A DNA stretch of 64,000 bases from JACMLD01 sp044227095 (lineage in GTDB: Bacteria; Bacteroidota; Bacteroidia; Chitinophagales; Chitinophagaceae). The translations under genes and the position numbers were made by a program. The notes beneath the pieces were generated by a model. It worked only from the letters and a program-made list of their open reading frames with translations. It had not been told where the DNA came from and did not search any database. The DNA is taken from assembly GCA_044227095.1 (NCBI GenBank), contig JBGAFV010000001.1, forward strand, positions 3,658,001 to 3,722,000, in the 5' to 3' direction. Below, one piece after another: positions 53,572 through 63,948 of the stretch. Positions within the stretch are counted from its first letter, which is position 1; each line of letters begins with the position of its first letter.

Positions 53572-53671
53572 GAAAAGTATTTTGTTGTAACACAAGTTTA
53601 CAAAATTAAAATAATTGTTTTTGTCAAACGGCAGAACCCTTCTTAATGATAATTGAGAAATAAAATTTTAA

Positions 53672-54664
53672 TTACCATTTATCTAATCCCAATAATTTTT
53701 TGCCAAGAGGGGATAGCACTGCAGTGCTGTATTTTGTTTGCTCCCATTTTCTTGGATCTCCCGGAAAAGCATAACCCTCTGGTGCACGGCGTTCCTGCCA
53801 TGAGGAAATACGCCAATGCCGCAAATCTTCATTGTCTTCTTCTGCCGGCATCATGGAAATGTATTGCGCTATGCGTACTTTATTGCCGCTCTTGTTTGCT
53901 CTTATGCCATGGGGTTGCGTACTGTTGAAGATTAATAAGTCGCCTGCTTCCATCGGTACTTTTACAATGTCAAAGCCAGCGGTATCGGGTTTAAAATGAT
54001 CCCGATCTTCGGGTTGAGAAAGTTTCCAGGCATCGTAGGTTCTATAGAGTTCGGGAATGCATTGAAAGCCGCCCATGTTTTCATCGGTTTGATCGGCCAG
54101 TGCAAGTACACCCTGTACATTTTGTGGTTTTGTTTCGGGGTCATAATCCCAATGAATAAAACCTTTGTATTCATGACCGGGCCGAATAGGAAAATTAAGA
54201 TTAGCCCTGTCTATAGTAACCCATAATTTTTCTGTTCCCCAAATGTCTGCAAACGCCTGGTGAACTTTTGGGTATTGACGATTGTCCCACTGGTACTGAT
54301 GATTGTACACTTCTACCATGCCGGTATTTGTAAGTTCTTTCATTTTCATTTCCGCACGTGGTGGTGCATACCATGTTTCAGCATTGTTGGGATCTTTTTC
54401 TTCAAACTCCCAAAGAAAGTTTGCAAGGCGGTTTACCTGTTCCCTGGGTACTGCGTTTTTAATAACGATATAGCCATTCTCTATCCAGAATTGCCAATCC
54501 TTTTCAGACAGCACTTTCAACGGCTCACCATTGCTGCGGTCGTTTAGTTTTTGTTTGCTGCTTGTTGCAGTAGAAGGATTGCCCGGAATTTCTTTATGGT
54601 TATTATTGGGGTTCATGGTAGGAGCCATTGTAGGGACCATTGTTTTTGTTTCTGCCTGGTTCAT
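53672..54664 (-). CDS. Phytanoyl-CoA dioxygenase (PhyH)-family enzyme, second copy
   Basis: 330 residues; a Met/Thr/Asn-rich ~45-residue N-terminal tail precedes the fold. Facial triad HWD in GFIHWDYD, distal H in STQPHGIRA with Arg downstream (GNKVRIAQ). Only distantly similar to the 52834 enzyme, so not a recent duplicate. Divergent from the AraC gene at 54812, which probably controls both. Confidence 0.85.
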   Translation of the reverse strand: MNQAETKTMVPTMAPTMNPNNNHKEIPGNPSTATSSKQKLNDRSNGEPLKVLSEKDWQFWIENGYIVIKNAVPREQVNRLANFLWEFEEKDPNNAETWYAPPRAEMKMKELTNTGMVEVYNHQYQWDNRQYPKVHQAFADIWGTEKLWVTIDRANLNFPIRPGHEYKGFIHWDYDPETKPQNVQGVLALADQTDENMGGFQCIPELYRTYDAWKLSQPEDRDHFKPDTAGFDIVKVPMEAGDLLIFNSTQPHGIRANKSGNKVRIAQYISMMPAEEDNEDLRHWRISSWQERRAPEGYAFPGDPRKWEQTKYSTAVLSPLGKKLLGLDKW

Positions 54665-54811
54665 ATAACGAGTGTTTTTGTGTGATTGGATGGTACAAAG
54701 TTCATTTTTGCTGCAAAGGCAGCCACCTGCTCAATTGACCATTATTTGCTCTCCATTGACCTATTTTTTAATTAAACGGCTTAAAAACTTATTTTTATAG
54801 AAAAATAACCG

Positions 54812-55660
54812 GTGAAAATTCAAAAAGAGACGGTATTGCCTGGGCCTGGTCAATCGTTCCGATTGTTTAAGCCAAGTTTGAAAAATTATTTCTTCTGGCA
54901 CTATCACCCGGAGTATGAACTGGTATATGTAGAAGCCATTGCGGGCATACGCCATGTAGGCCGGCATATATCCAGCTTTACTGAAAGTGATTTGGTATTG
55001 ATTGGCTCCAACGTGCCACACCTCAATTTTGATTATGGTATAGAAACAGCTTATCACCAAACTGTAGTGCAGCTAAAAGAAAATTTTCTTGGCAATGCTT
55101 TTGCGCAAACACCTGAGTTTGCTCTTATTGAAAATCTTTTCAACAAAGCACAACTGGGGTTAAGTTTTGGTGGACAAACAAAGCAACTGGTGGCAGAAAA
55201 ACTTGCAGGCATGCAGGTGCTCGATCATTTTGAGCAGTTAATTAACTTGATTGAAGTATTTCAGTTACTGGCTACTTCTACTGATGTAACTGAATTGAAT
55301 GAAACTGATACCAGCATTAAACTTTTTTTAGACGATAAAATAAGAATGGGATCTATTTACAAATACATTCACGCCCATTACGACAAAAAACCCGATGTAA
55401 ATGCAGTAGCCGCAAGTGTGCATTTAAGCACACCAGCTTTTTGCCGCTATTTCAAAAAGCAGACAAAAATGACTTTTACAGACTTTGTAAATCAATACCG
55501 CATTGCCCAGGCAAAAACCTTATTGCTAAAAGGCGTAACCGTATCAGAAGCATGTTACGAAGTTGGATTTGAGAGTTTATCGTATTTTAATAAACTGTTT
55601 AAAAAACTCTCTGGTAAAAACCCATCTGTTTTTAAAAGCGGGCATAGTGTGAAGAAATAG
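54812..55660 (+). CDS. AraC-family regulator of the PhyH genes
   Basis: 282 residues from GTG 54812. N-terminal cupin-type domain (FFWHYHPEYELVYVEA, GSNVPHLN) and C-terminal double HTH (VNAVAASVHLSTPAFCRYFKKQ, EACYEVGFESLSYFNKLFKK). Facing the dioxygenases across 148 bp, the usual arrangement for a regulator and its targets. Confidence 0.9.
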   Translation: MKIQKETVLPGPGQSFRLFKPSLKNYFFWHYHPEYELVYVEAIAGIRHVGRHISSFTESDLVLIGSNVPHLNFDYGIETAYHQTVVQLKENFLGNAFAQTPEFALIENLFNKAQLGLSFGGQTKQLVAEKLAGMQVLDHFEQLINLIEVFQLLATSTDVTELNETDTSIKLFLDDKIRMGSIYKYIHAHYDKKPDVNAVAASVHLSTPAFCRYFKKQTKMTFTDFVNQYRIAQAKTLLLKGVTVSEACYEVGFESLSYFNKLFKKLSGKNPSVFKSGHSVKK

Positions 55661-55872
55661 ATTTTTATGGTAACTCGACTACTTGTTCCATAAGAGCAAA
55701 AAGACGGGCAGTGATTATAATTACAATGATTTTCGTTCCATATTAACGACTGTTGCTTTGCGTAACAATTACCACTAGGTGTACCTATAGCACGCACCCG
55801 GAACCTTAATTTTTTTTTAACCCCATGAAATGATCCTACGTAATATGCGCAGAAACACTTGTGGTTGTAAAC

Positions 55873-57165
55873 TCACTCTATTAAGCTATCGTTATATTCA
55901 TTGCTGGCTACAGATTTTTCTAAATACAACAATGCTTTGTCTTTATTGCCAAGTTTTGTATGCACTTTTGCTAAATAGAAATTAATCAGTTCTGTTTTTG
56001 TGTTCATTTTCTCTGCCTCTTCCAAATAATACAGCGCTTCTTCAAAGTTGTTCAGTAGATAATAGTATACACCGAGGTTTCTCCATGCGAAAGAATTTTC
56101 GGGATTCATTTCATAAGAGCTGTGAATATCTGCAAAAGCATTGTCCGTGTCGTTTAACTGTAGTTTGCAATACCCCCTGTTGTTATAGGCAAATGCAAAG
56201 TAGGGTTCTTTGTCAATTGCGTTGGTAAATTCCACTATTGCTTCCTGATACCTTTTCAGTTGCATGAGTGCATAGCCAAGGCTATTATACAGGCTGCTGC
56301 TGGGTTTTATACTAACTAGCTTACGTGCGGATTCAATTACTTTTTCAAATTCTCTTTTTTCAAAACCATCTTCTATTATTTTCCTGTTTTTATGCAATGT
56401 TAGAAGCATTTCTACCTGCCATTTATCTAAAAAAGTATGATTACCATCTTTTAAATAACCATAATCGTTTCTAAAAAAATCTTTTGTATTAAGGTTAAGA
56501 TAAGGCTCAAATTCCTTGCAATCTCTGTCTGTAATAAAACAAAGCAATGCATTTGCATAAGCTATCATCTGGCTTCGCATGTAGCCAGTTCTGTTTATCC
56601 AGGTGCCATCATTTGTAATAGATGTGTTTGCCATAAAAATTCCAAATCCAAAAAAAATACTGGCCAGGTCGGTTAATGGCTCCATGTCTGGTTCATTGTG
56701 TTTTACCAGGTTTTTTCCAATTAGCTTTACATGCCCAAGTTCATGCGAGATGATATTTACCAGTAGTTCTGCGTTGGAAAAATTAGAACGGGCTATTTCT
56801 ATTTTAAATCTTTTTTCATCAGTTGTATATATGTGTTCAAATAGGCCCAGTGCTCCTTCCGAAATTTCTCCATGTTTCCATGTAGACCATTGTTTTGTTG
56901 TAATGTCATCAAAAAGTTTTACAATGATTTCGTTGGGGTTAATGCTCCAGTAACCGCAAACCTGTTCAAACAAACTTTGAAACTGTTTTTCATCTTCGGT
57001 ATTCTTGTAGGGAAAATTTTCTTTTGTAGGAAGAATAAACGGTGTTGACGCCAGATGATCCAGCCCGAAAATTTCTATAAACCAGGCCAGGTTTTTTTCA
57101 ATCCATTCTTTGTCTCCATCGGTAACCGAATAAGTTTTAGAATTTTTGTTGAACCATCCAAACAT
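55873..57165 (-). CDS. HELGH-containing protein with TPR repeats
   Basis: 430 residues. The N-terminal ~200 residues include HELGH at 141-145 in IISHELGHVKLIG, a zinc-metallopeptidase signature; a distal Glu or His ligand is not obvious. From ~285 four or more TPR units follow (YNSLGYALMQLKRYQEAI, YNNRGYCKLQLNDTDNAF, WRNLGVYYYLLNNFEEAL). Such proteins are poorly known; a chaperone or peptidase scaffold is possible. The gene precedes three membrane paralogs on the other strand but may be unrelated. Confidence 0.75.
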   Translation of the reverse strand: MFGWFNKNSKTYSVTDGDKEWIEKNLAWFIEIFGLDHLASTPFILPTKENFPYKNTEDEKQFQSLFEQVCGYWSINPNEIIVKLFDDITTKQWSTWKHGEISEGALGLFEHIYTTDEKRFKIEIARSNFSNAELLVNIISHELGHVKLIGKNLVKHNEPDMEPLTDLASIFFGFGIFMANTSITNDGTWINRTGYMRSQMIAYANALLCFITDRDCKEFEPYLNLNTKDFFRNDYGYLKDGNHTFLDKWQVEMLLTLHKNRKIIEDGFEKREFEKVIESARKLVSIKPSSSLYNSLGYALMQLKRYQEAIVEFTNAIDKEPYFAFAYNNRGYCKLQLNDTDNAFADIHSSYEMNPENSFAWRNLGVYYYLLNNFEEALYYLEEAEKMNTKTELINFYLAKVHTKLGNKDKALLYLEKSVASNEYNDSLIE

Positions 57166-57330
57166 AATTAGAGCTTTTATTTGCTAGGGGTGGGTCAAAT
57201 ATACAAAATCAGTGTAGTTGTTGTAACCTTAACCGAATTTGCGAATTGATGATTTTTTACTTAAGTATTTTCCTATTATTAAAACAACTGTTGATCTATT
57301 ATATTTGATGAAAGAAACTGTAAATTATTA

Positions 57331-57821
57331 ATGGGAACGCCAGTTGATTATAGTGCTAGTAAACCAGGTAAAATTTTGATAAAACCACGTCTTTATTCAA
57401 TTATACTGTGGGTAATGGCATGTGATTTAATACTTGCAATTATACGCATGTGTATTTATGGAGTTGGAAATATCATTGTTATCCGAATAGTTTTCATCCT
57501 TTTTCCGCTTATGGCACTTGCGCTCTTATGGCTAAAAAAGAAAGCAGGCTGGATAATGAGTGTTTTCTATTTTGAACTTGACATTCTGATCTTGTGTACT
57601 TTTTTTTATTCGGATAGTAGTAAGTTATTGCATTTGAACTGGTACAATGTATACAATATATTCTTCATCGTATTTTTTTCCTTTCATCTTTTTTGCTGTA
57701 TGGATTGCTTTTAAAGGATACCAGACAGTTTTTAGCCATTACGCCAAAAACATTTTTACTAACACTTATTTTTTCGACAGGCATTAGTCTAATGACAGTT
57801 GTTTTTCTTTTACCTCATTAA
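57331..57821 (+). pseudogene. Tandem membrane paralog 1, frameshifted at a T7 run
   Basis: The first part (57331-57714) has three helices and KKKAGWIMSVFYFEL, then shifts at TATTTTTTTCC (T7, 57672-57679) and stops early. In the neighbouring frame the sequence resumes SSFLLYGLLLKDTRQFLAITP and ends at TAA 57819-57821, matching the tails of the two paralogs downstream (SSFLLYLLLSRPVRRFL). One missing T restores a ~163-residue protein. Function unknown; four membrane segments. A TATATTTG -7-like box stands at 57300-57307. Confidence 0.75.
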
Positions 57822-57844
57822 TTTTTTAGAGTCACTAAACGCTA

Positions 57845-58357
57845 ATGGAGCAACCAATAGATCATATTGCAGATATAGAGAGTGAAGTGCAGTTAAAGAC
57901 ACGGCTTTATTCTATATTATTAAGGGGAATTGTGTGTTTTATGATACTCCCCTTTATAAGCACGTTGTATTATAGAACTTGGGATTTTATTTTTCTTCCA
58001 TTTGTTTTAATAATTATTCCTCTTGCAGCATTTTTCCTTTTAAGATTGAGAAAGAAAGCGGGTTGGGTTATGGCTGTTTTTTATTTTGAGCTGTATGCAG
58101 TTGCCTTGTGTGCTTTTTTTTATAATAATATACGGGAGTTAAGACATTTAAGCTGGTATCATTTCGGCCATTTAATCACTATCACATATTTTGTTCTTTC
58201 ATCATTTTTGCTGTATTTATTGCTTTCAAGACCTGTTCGTCGGTTTTTAACAGTTAGGTCAGAAATGTTCTTATTAACAGCTATGATTTCTACAGCCTTA
58301 AGCTTTGTGATTGTTATTGTAGATTTATTGATTTCACAACCTCATAATCTTTTATAA
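57845..58357 (+). CDS. Tandem membrane paralog 2
   Basis: 170 residues, N-terminus MEQPIDHIADIESEVQLKTR, four helices (LLRGIVCFMILPFISTLYY; FVLIIIPLAAFFLLRL; MAVFYFELYAVALCAFF; VLSSFLLYLLL) and a cytosolic basic loop RLRKKAGW. No known family. Its first ~45 bases are almost the same as those of paralog 3, so duplication is recent. Confidence 0.7.
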   Translation: MEQPIDHIADIESEVQLKTRLYSILLRGIVCFMILPFISTLYYRTWDFIFLPFVLIIIPLAAFFLLRLRKKAGWVMAVFYFELYAVALCAFFYNNIRELRHLSWYHFGHLITITYFVLSSFLLYLLLSRPVRRFLTVRSEMFLLTAMISTALSFVIVIVDLLISQPHNLL

Positions 58358-58364
58358 ACAGCTA

Positions 58365-58868
58365 ATGGAGCAACCAATAGATCATATTGCGGACATAGAA
58401 AGCGAAGTGCAATCAAAGACACGGCTTTATTCTATTATGTTGTGGGTGATGTTGTGTTTTACAATTCTTGAAATGATTAGTTTATTCCGGGAGTTTCGTA
58501 ATACGGCAAGCTGGAGTGATCTTATTTTTACAGCAGTTTTTTTATTCTTCCCGCTTGCGGCGCTTATCCTCTTAAAAATAAAGAAGAAAGCAGGCTGGAT
58601 AATAGCTGTTTTTTACTTTGAATTTATTACGGTTGTACTATGTAATTTTTTATACGAGAATTATAAAAGGTTTGTGCAATTAAACTGGTACAGTGTTAAT
58701 AATATGATTGTTGTTACATTGTTTATTCTTTCGTCCTTTATCATGTATTTATTGCTTTCCCGCGACCTTCGGAAGTTTTTATCCATTAAGAAGAAAATGT
58801 TTTTATGGACGCTTATTGTTGCAACAAGCATCAACCTTGCCCTGGTTATATTGATGTTATTTTATTAA
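58365..58868 (+). CDS. Tandem membrane paralog 3
   Basis: 167 residues with the same plan (MEQPIDHIADIESEVQSKTR, KIKKKAGWIIAVFYFEF, LSSFIMYLLLSRDLRKFL). The gap to copy 2 is 7 bp, so the three form an operon. Function unknown. Confidence 0.7.
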   Translation: MEQPIDHIADIESEVQSKTRLYSIMLWVMLCFTILEMISLFREFRNTASWSDLIFTAVFLFFPLAALILLKIKKKAGWIIAVFYFEFITVVLCNFLYENYKRFVQLNWYSVNNMIVVTLFILSSFIMYLLLSRDLRKFLSIKKKMFLWTLIVATSINLALVILMLFY

Positions 58869-58890
58869 TTAAGGGATCGATCTTTTAATT

Positions 58891-59956
<1,066 letters not shown>

Positions 59957-60131
59957 TTATGAGTCAGTTTATTATCTGTAACCATTATCCTTCTGCAAAT
60001 GTCGGCCTGTTTTTTGGTCCAGGCTTATACAGATTACGGTATTGCTTACCAATATTACTTATTGGGCTGGGGGGCCTGGTATGTTGATGTATGATAGTGT
60101 AAATTTGTATTGATAACTAAAAAAGTAAGTA

Positions 60132-61025
60132 TTGACAGACATTAAAAATCTCCGCAGCATAAAAGAATACAATGCTTTTAATAATCACGAAACGCTTCAT
60201 CCATTGGTAAGCGTTTTAGATTTGGCGAAGGCAAATCCCAGGAAACATAGTCGTTTGCGTTACGAATTTTATGTTGTGTATTTAAAGAAAATTTATTGTG
60301 GCAATTTGCGATATGGTTTAAAAAATTACGACTACGAAGAAGGCACCCTGGTATTTCTTGCACCCGGCCAGGTGGTTGGACAAAACAGTGAAGATGTTTA
60401 TCAGCCGCAGGGGACAGCGTTGGTTTTTCATCCGGACTTAATAGCTGGTACTTCTCTCGGAAAAAACATCAACAACTATCGTTTTTTTTCTTATGCAGTA
60501 AATGAAGCTTTGCATTTATCAGAAAAAGAAAGAACTATTATTTTGGACTGTTTATCTAAAATTCAATACGAACTTGAGCATGCAATAGACAAACATAGCA
60601 AGCAATTAATTGTATCAAATATTGAATTGTTCCTTAACTATTGCACCCGCTTTTACGACAGGCAGTTTATTACACGAGACAATGCGAATAAAGGCATCCT
60701 TGAAAAATTTGAAGAATTGCTGAACAGTTATTTTATTTCTGACAAGCCTCAAAATAGAGGCTTGCCTTCTGTTACCTATTTTGCAGAAGAACTGCATTTG
60801 TCGGCTAATTACTTTGGAGATTTAATTAAGAAGGAAACTGGCATTTCTGCACAGGATTATATCCAGTCTAAAGTAATTGAAGTTGCAAAGGAAAGAATTT
60901 TTAATATTGATGAATCCATCAGCGAAATAGCTTACAATCTCGGCTTTAAATATCCGCAACACTTCACAAGATTGTTCAAGCAAAAAACTGGCGTTACACC
61001 CAATGAATATAGAAGCCAGAATTAA
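60132..61025 (+). CDS. AraC-family regulator
   Basis: 297 residues from TTG 60132. A TAAATTTG -7 box (60100-60107) gives a start site near 60114, which supports this start. C-terminal HTH pair (VTYFAEELHLSANYFGDLIKK, ISEIAYNLGFKYPQHFTRLFKQ). Divergent from the aldo/keto reductase. Confidence 0.88.
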   Translation: MTDIKNLRSIKEYNAFNNHETLHPLVSVLDLAKANPRKHSRLRYEFYVVYLKKIYCGNLRYGLKNYDYEEGTLVFLAPGQVVGQNSEDVYQPQGTALVFHPDLIAGTSLGKNINNYRFFSYAVNEALHLSEKERTIILDCLSKIQYELEHAIDKHSKQLIVSNIELFLNYCTRFYDRQFITRDNANKGILEKFEELLNSYFISDKPQNRGLPSVTYFAEELHLSANYFGDLIKKETGISAQDYIQSKVIEVAKERIFNIDESISEIAYNLGFKYPQHFTRLFKQKTGVTPNEYRSQN

Positions 61026-61126
61026 TTGTTGGGCCATTGCAAACAAGTAATATTATCACCCAAATAAAATTGCAGATGGGAGTGGATATAGAAAACAGAC
61101 TTAATTAGTAAAAGGAAATTGGTTTT

Positions 61127-61420
61127 TTACCACACTTTATAAATCTCTCTCGAACCAGCGGTATACAACTCCTGGTAGCCTTTCATTTTTTCTTTCATTT
61201 GCCGCATTTCTTCGGTGTCTTCCATGTATTTTTTAAAACTTTCTTCAAAAGCAGCGAGGCTTTCATATTTGGTTACCATTATTACGCGGTTGTAGGCACC
61301 CGTCATGTCTGTCATTACGTTTACAAAGTCGCTCATGCCGCCCATGGCTTCTTTAAATAGTTTGGCAACTTTAGATGCATTGCCGGGTTTGCAAACAAAA
61401 GTGTCGTGTACAAGAATCAT
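61127..61420 (-). CDS. Small dimeric alpha/beta-barrel protein (ABM/NIPSNAP-like)
   Basis: Starting at ATG 61420, 97 residues: ILVHDTFVCKPGNASKVAKLF, VIMVTKYESLAAFEESFKKY. Antibiotic-biosynthesis-monooxygenase-like ferredoxin fold. Enzyme or binding role unknown. Confidence 0.65.
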   Translation of the reverse strand: MILVHDTFVCKPGNASKVAKLFKEAMGGMSDFVNVMTDMTGAYNRVIMVTKYESLAAFEESFKKYMEDTEEMRQMKEKMKGYQELYTAGSREIYKVW

Positions 61421-61534
61421 AACATACAATTTTAAGAATGAATGATAAAAATGCCTGTTAGAATTTATTGGGGGCGATACTAAATTTACATCAATATTTT
61501 ATATTTTCTGGCGATGCTGTTGTAGTCAATATGA

Positions 61535-61566
61535 AAAGAGCTTCGGTGGAAAAACCGAAACTCTTT
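61535..61566. terminator. Bidirectional terminator
   Basis: AAAGAG-C-TTCGGT pairs with ACCGAA-A-CTCTTT (one mismatch) around GGAAAA, ended by TTGTTAT on the plus strand. It lies just past the DUF1772 stop on the minus strand. Confidence 0.65.
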
Positions 61567-61594
61567 TTGTTATTATAACACTTACTTGTCAGTA

Positions 61595-62071
61595 TTATTT
61601 CGCCGACAAATAATACCGGTTCATGGTAATGCATGATGAGATGATGCCAATTAGCAAAAACAGGCTTCTTACCCAGTTCATGCTATTCCATTGCGACCAT
61701 GTTTTGCTGAGCAGATCAATATCAGTCAGCGATGCTGTATTAAACATGATGGCATTGCGTGGATAAAAATAGCCAAAGGTCATTGCCTCTGCCAGCAGGT
61801 ACATTACCAAAGCTGTGCCTGCATAAATGCGAAGAGAAGGGAAGCCTTTCCAAAACGCAATTACTACAATCAGTCCAAGCAGTTGGTTAACCGGCGAAAA
61901 CAAACGAAAGAAATGGCCAGGGTTCACTTTTGTATAATAGGCACGTGCCGTAGCAATAGAATCAGGGATATTGCTTCCCCAAGATTTAGCATCAACAATA
62001 GAAGTGTAAATATTAGTAAGTAACAAACCGCTGGCAATTGCAATAGATGCAAATAAAATAATTGATTTCAT
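61595..62071 (-). CDS. DUF1772-like integral membrane protein
   Basis: 158 residues, four helices (IILFASIAIASGLLLTNIYTS; VNQLLGLIVVIAFW; YAGTALVMYLLAEAMTFGYF; VRSLFLLIGIISSCITM). The pattern fits DUF1772, anthrone-oxygenase-like. No catalytic residues evident. Confidence 0.6.
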   Translation of the reverse strand: MKSIILFASIAIASGLLLTNIYTSIVDAKSWGSNIPDSIATARAYYTKVNPGHFFRLFSPVNQLLGLIVVIAFWKGFPSLRIYAGTALVMYLLAEAMTFGYFYPRNAIMFNTASLTDIDLLSKTWSQWNSMNWVRSLFLLIGIISSCITMNRYYLSAK

Positions 62072-62119
62072 GATTTTTTTGCTGCAAAGATGTGTTGCTG
62101 CAAGTTTTACAAATTGTAT

Positions 62120-62926
62120 TTAACGGACATCCTGGTACAGGTGTGCCATAACCGGACTTTTACTCTCTTTGTATTTGCCGGGTGTAAGATTTGTAAATGC
62201 CTTAAATGACTTTATGAAATGCGATTGATCTGAAAAGCCGCATTCATAAGCAATAGCAGTAAGTGAAAGAGGGGAGTGATGTATTAACTTCAATGCCTGT
62301 AGGTATTTTTTGTACAGTAGAATGGTTTCAGTATTAAGACCTGTTGCTACGGTCATTTTTCTTGATAACTGCCTGGGAGAATAACATAATTCCCTTGCAA
62401 GCGAGCCAGCGGAATAATCGGGACTAATGGAACCAGTTAAAAAATTATGAATAAAAGTTTCTCTCGGCTGTGGAACAAAAAAGTATTTGCGCAGCCATTG
62501 TAACACAACTCCAACACGATTTGTAAATGTTTGCGCATTATAGATTTCTTCCCAGAGGTAGTTAATGTTCTTATCCATCAGCGCAAGATCAATTGTAGCA
62601 TTTGCCAGTTCACCAGCAGGCATACCAAATATTTGCTGCACGGCAAACGGTTGCAGCAATACGCCAAAAAAAACTTGCTGGCCCGGAAGTTTTACCTGTA
62701 TTGGTTGGGTGCAGAAACCACTGATAAAGCAATTGGGCAATTTGTTTTGTTGTCCGTTAATAGTTGCTATGCCAGTTTCACCTTCACTGAAATTGAATAT
62801 AATTTCTATGATGCCTTTGGGAACAATAGTTTCGTTGTAATAAGCAGGCGCATGACTAACCTGCCATAGAGATTGCAACAGGTTTGCGTAAAAGGGTTCT
62901 TTTGGAATGTAATGATGGTAATTCAA
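62120..62926 (-). CDS. AraC-family regulator
   Basis: Start TTG 62926 is favoured over TTG 62971 because a -7 box (TATTTTTG on the minus strand, 62954-62961) places the transcript start near 62947. About 268 residues; N-terminal ligand part (KGIIEIIFNFSEGETGI), C-terminal HTH (ARELCYSPRQLSRKMTVATG, AIAYECGFSDQSHFIKSFK). Head-to-head with the next regulator. Confidence 0.85.
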   Translation of the reverse strand: MNYHHYIPKEPFYANLLQSLWQVSHAPAYYNETIVPKGIIEIIFNFSEGETGIATINGQQNKLPNCFISGFCTQPIQVKLPGQQVFFGVLLQPFAVQQIFGMPAGELANATIDLALMDKNINYLWEEIYNAQTFTNRVGVVLQWLRKYFFVPQPRETFIHNFLTGSISPDYSAGSLARELCYSPRQLSRKMTVATGLNTETILLYKKYLQALKLIHHSPLSLTAIAYECGFSDQSHFIKSFKAFTNLTPGKYKESKSPVMAHLYQDVR

Positions 62927-62953
62927 TGTTGGGTTGCTATTACTAAGGTAGAC

Positions 62954-63043
62954 CAAAAATATAAACTGCAAATAATCATTGGGGAAGAGAATGTTTTTGT
63001 TCCGATTTGTACAATTGCTTTCCTGCCCAATTTGTTATTTTTG
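62954..63043. promoter_or_regulatory. Divergent promoter pair between two AraC genes
   Basis: Minus-strand -7 box TATTTTTG (62954-62961) and plus-strand TTG (63015-63017) plus N18 plus TATTTTTG (63036-63043). Both support the non-ATG starts chosen for the flanking genes. Confidence 0.5.
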
Positions 63044-63067
63044 TTGCACAACACAGTACACCTGCCA

Positions 63068-63883
63068 GTGAATTACAAAGAATTTTTGCCAGCCGATGCC
63101 TTGCGACCGTTTATAAAATGCTATTACATTTTTGAAGCGGGTGAGGGGACTATGTTTGAAGACAAGGCTTACGCCACCGGTTGTGTAGAAGCAATGTTTA
63201 ACATAGGAGAGGGAAGCTGGCAGATTAACAACGGTCATGGGTTTACCACAACGCCACGGATAGAATTATGGGGACAAATTATAGAGCCGTTAACTTTCAA
63301 ATCCATTGGAAAAAATTCTATGTTCGGCGTGCGATTTCTTCCCCATGCGGCTTCAATTTTTTTAAAGGAAGACGTAAGCCTTTTTAATAACAACATAACC
63401 GATCTGGCAGATGTGGCAGGTAAAGTTGTAAAAGATATACATTTAAAACTGCTGGAAGCTAAATCTTTGGAACAACGTATTAATTGCCTCAATTCATTTT
63501 TTATACAGCAACTTGTTTCGGCTGAAAATAAAATTCACAAAGCAGGCATGGTTAATGGCGTTATGAAAGAATTAAACCAGCAGGATTTCTTTGATAATAT
63601 AGATAATGTAGCGTCACGATTTGGTATCAGTTCAAGATACCTTCAGAAAATATTTCTTATGCATACAGGGCTTAAGCCAAAACTTTATGCAAAAATTCAT
63701 AGGTTTCAAAACAGCCTTCAGTATATATCTGCTAAAAAACTTTCGCTTACGGAAATTGCCTATGAATGCGGCTATTTTGATCAGTCTCATTTCATAAGAG
63801 AATTTAGATCTTTTACCGGCAAAACACCTTCTTCTTTTGATACGGCAAATACTTCAGCTATTCTTGCTTCCCCTAACAAATAG
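63068..63883 (+). CDS. AraC-family regulator
   Basis: 271 residues from GTG 63068 (NYKEFLPADALRPFIKCYY), the family's usual opening; an in-frame start at 62873 would add 65 residues that lie upstream of the promoter. Ligand part (ATGCVEAMFNIGEGSW), then HTH pair (VASRFGISSRYLQKIFLMH, EIAYECGYFDQSHFIREFRSF). Confidence 0.87.
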   Translation: MNYKEFLPADALRPFIKCYYIFEAGEGTMFEDKAYATGCVEAMFNIGEGSWQINNGHGFTTTPRIELWGQIIEPLTFKSIGKNSMFGVRFLPHAASIFLKEDVSLFNNNITDLADVAGKVVKDIHLKLLEAKSLEQRINCLNSFFIQQLVSAENKIHKAGMVNGVMKELNQQDFFDNIDNVASRFGISSRYLQKIFLMHTGLKPKLYAKIHRFQNSLQYISAKKLSLTEIAYECGYFDQSHFIREFRSFTGKTPSSFDTANTSAILASPNK

Positions 63884-63948
63884 CGCAGTTCCGTTTTGTA
63901 CAATTTTTCTTTTTTGGGCTGATGCAATTTTGTGCTAAATAGAAAATT

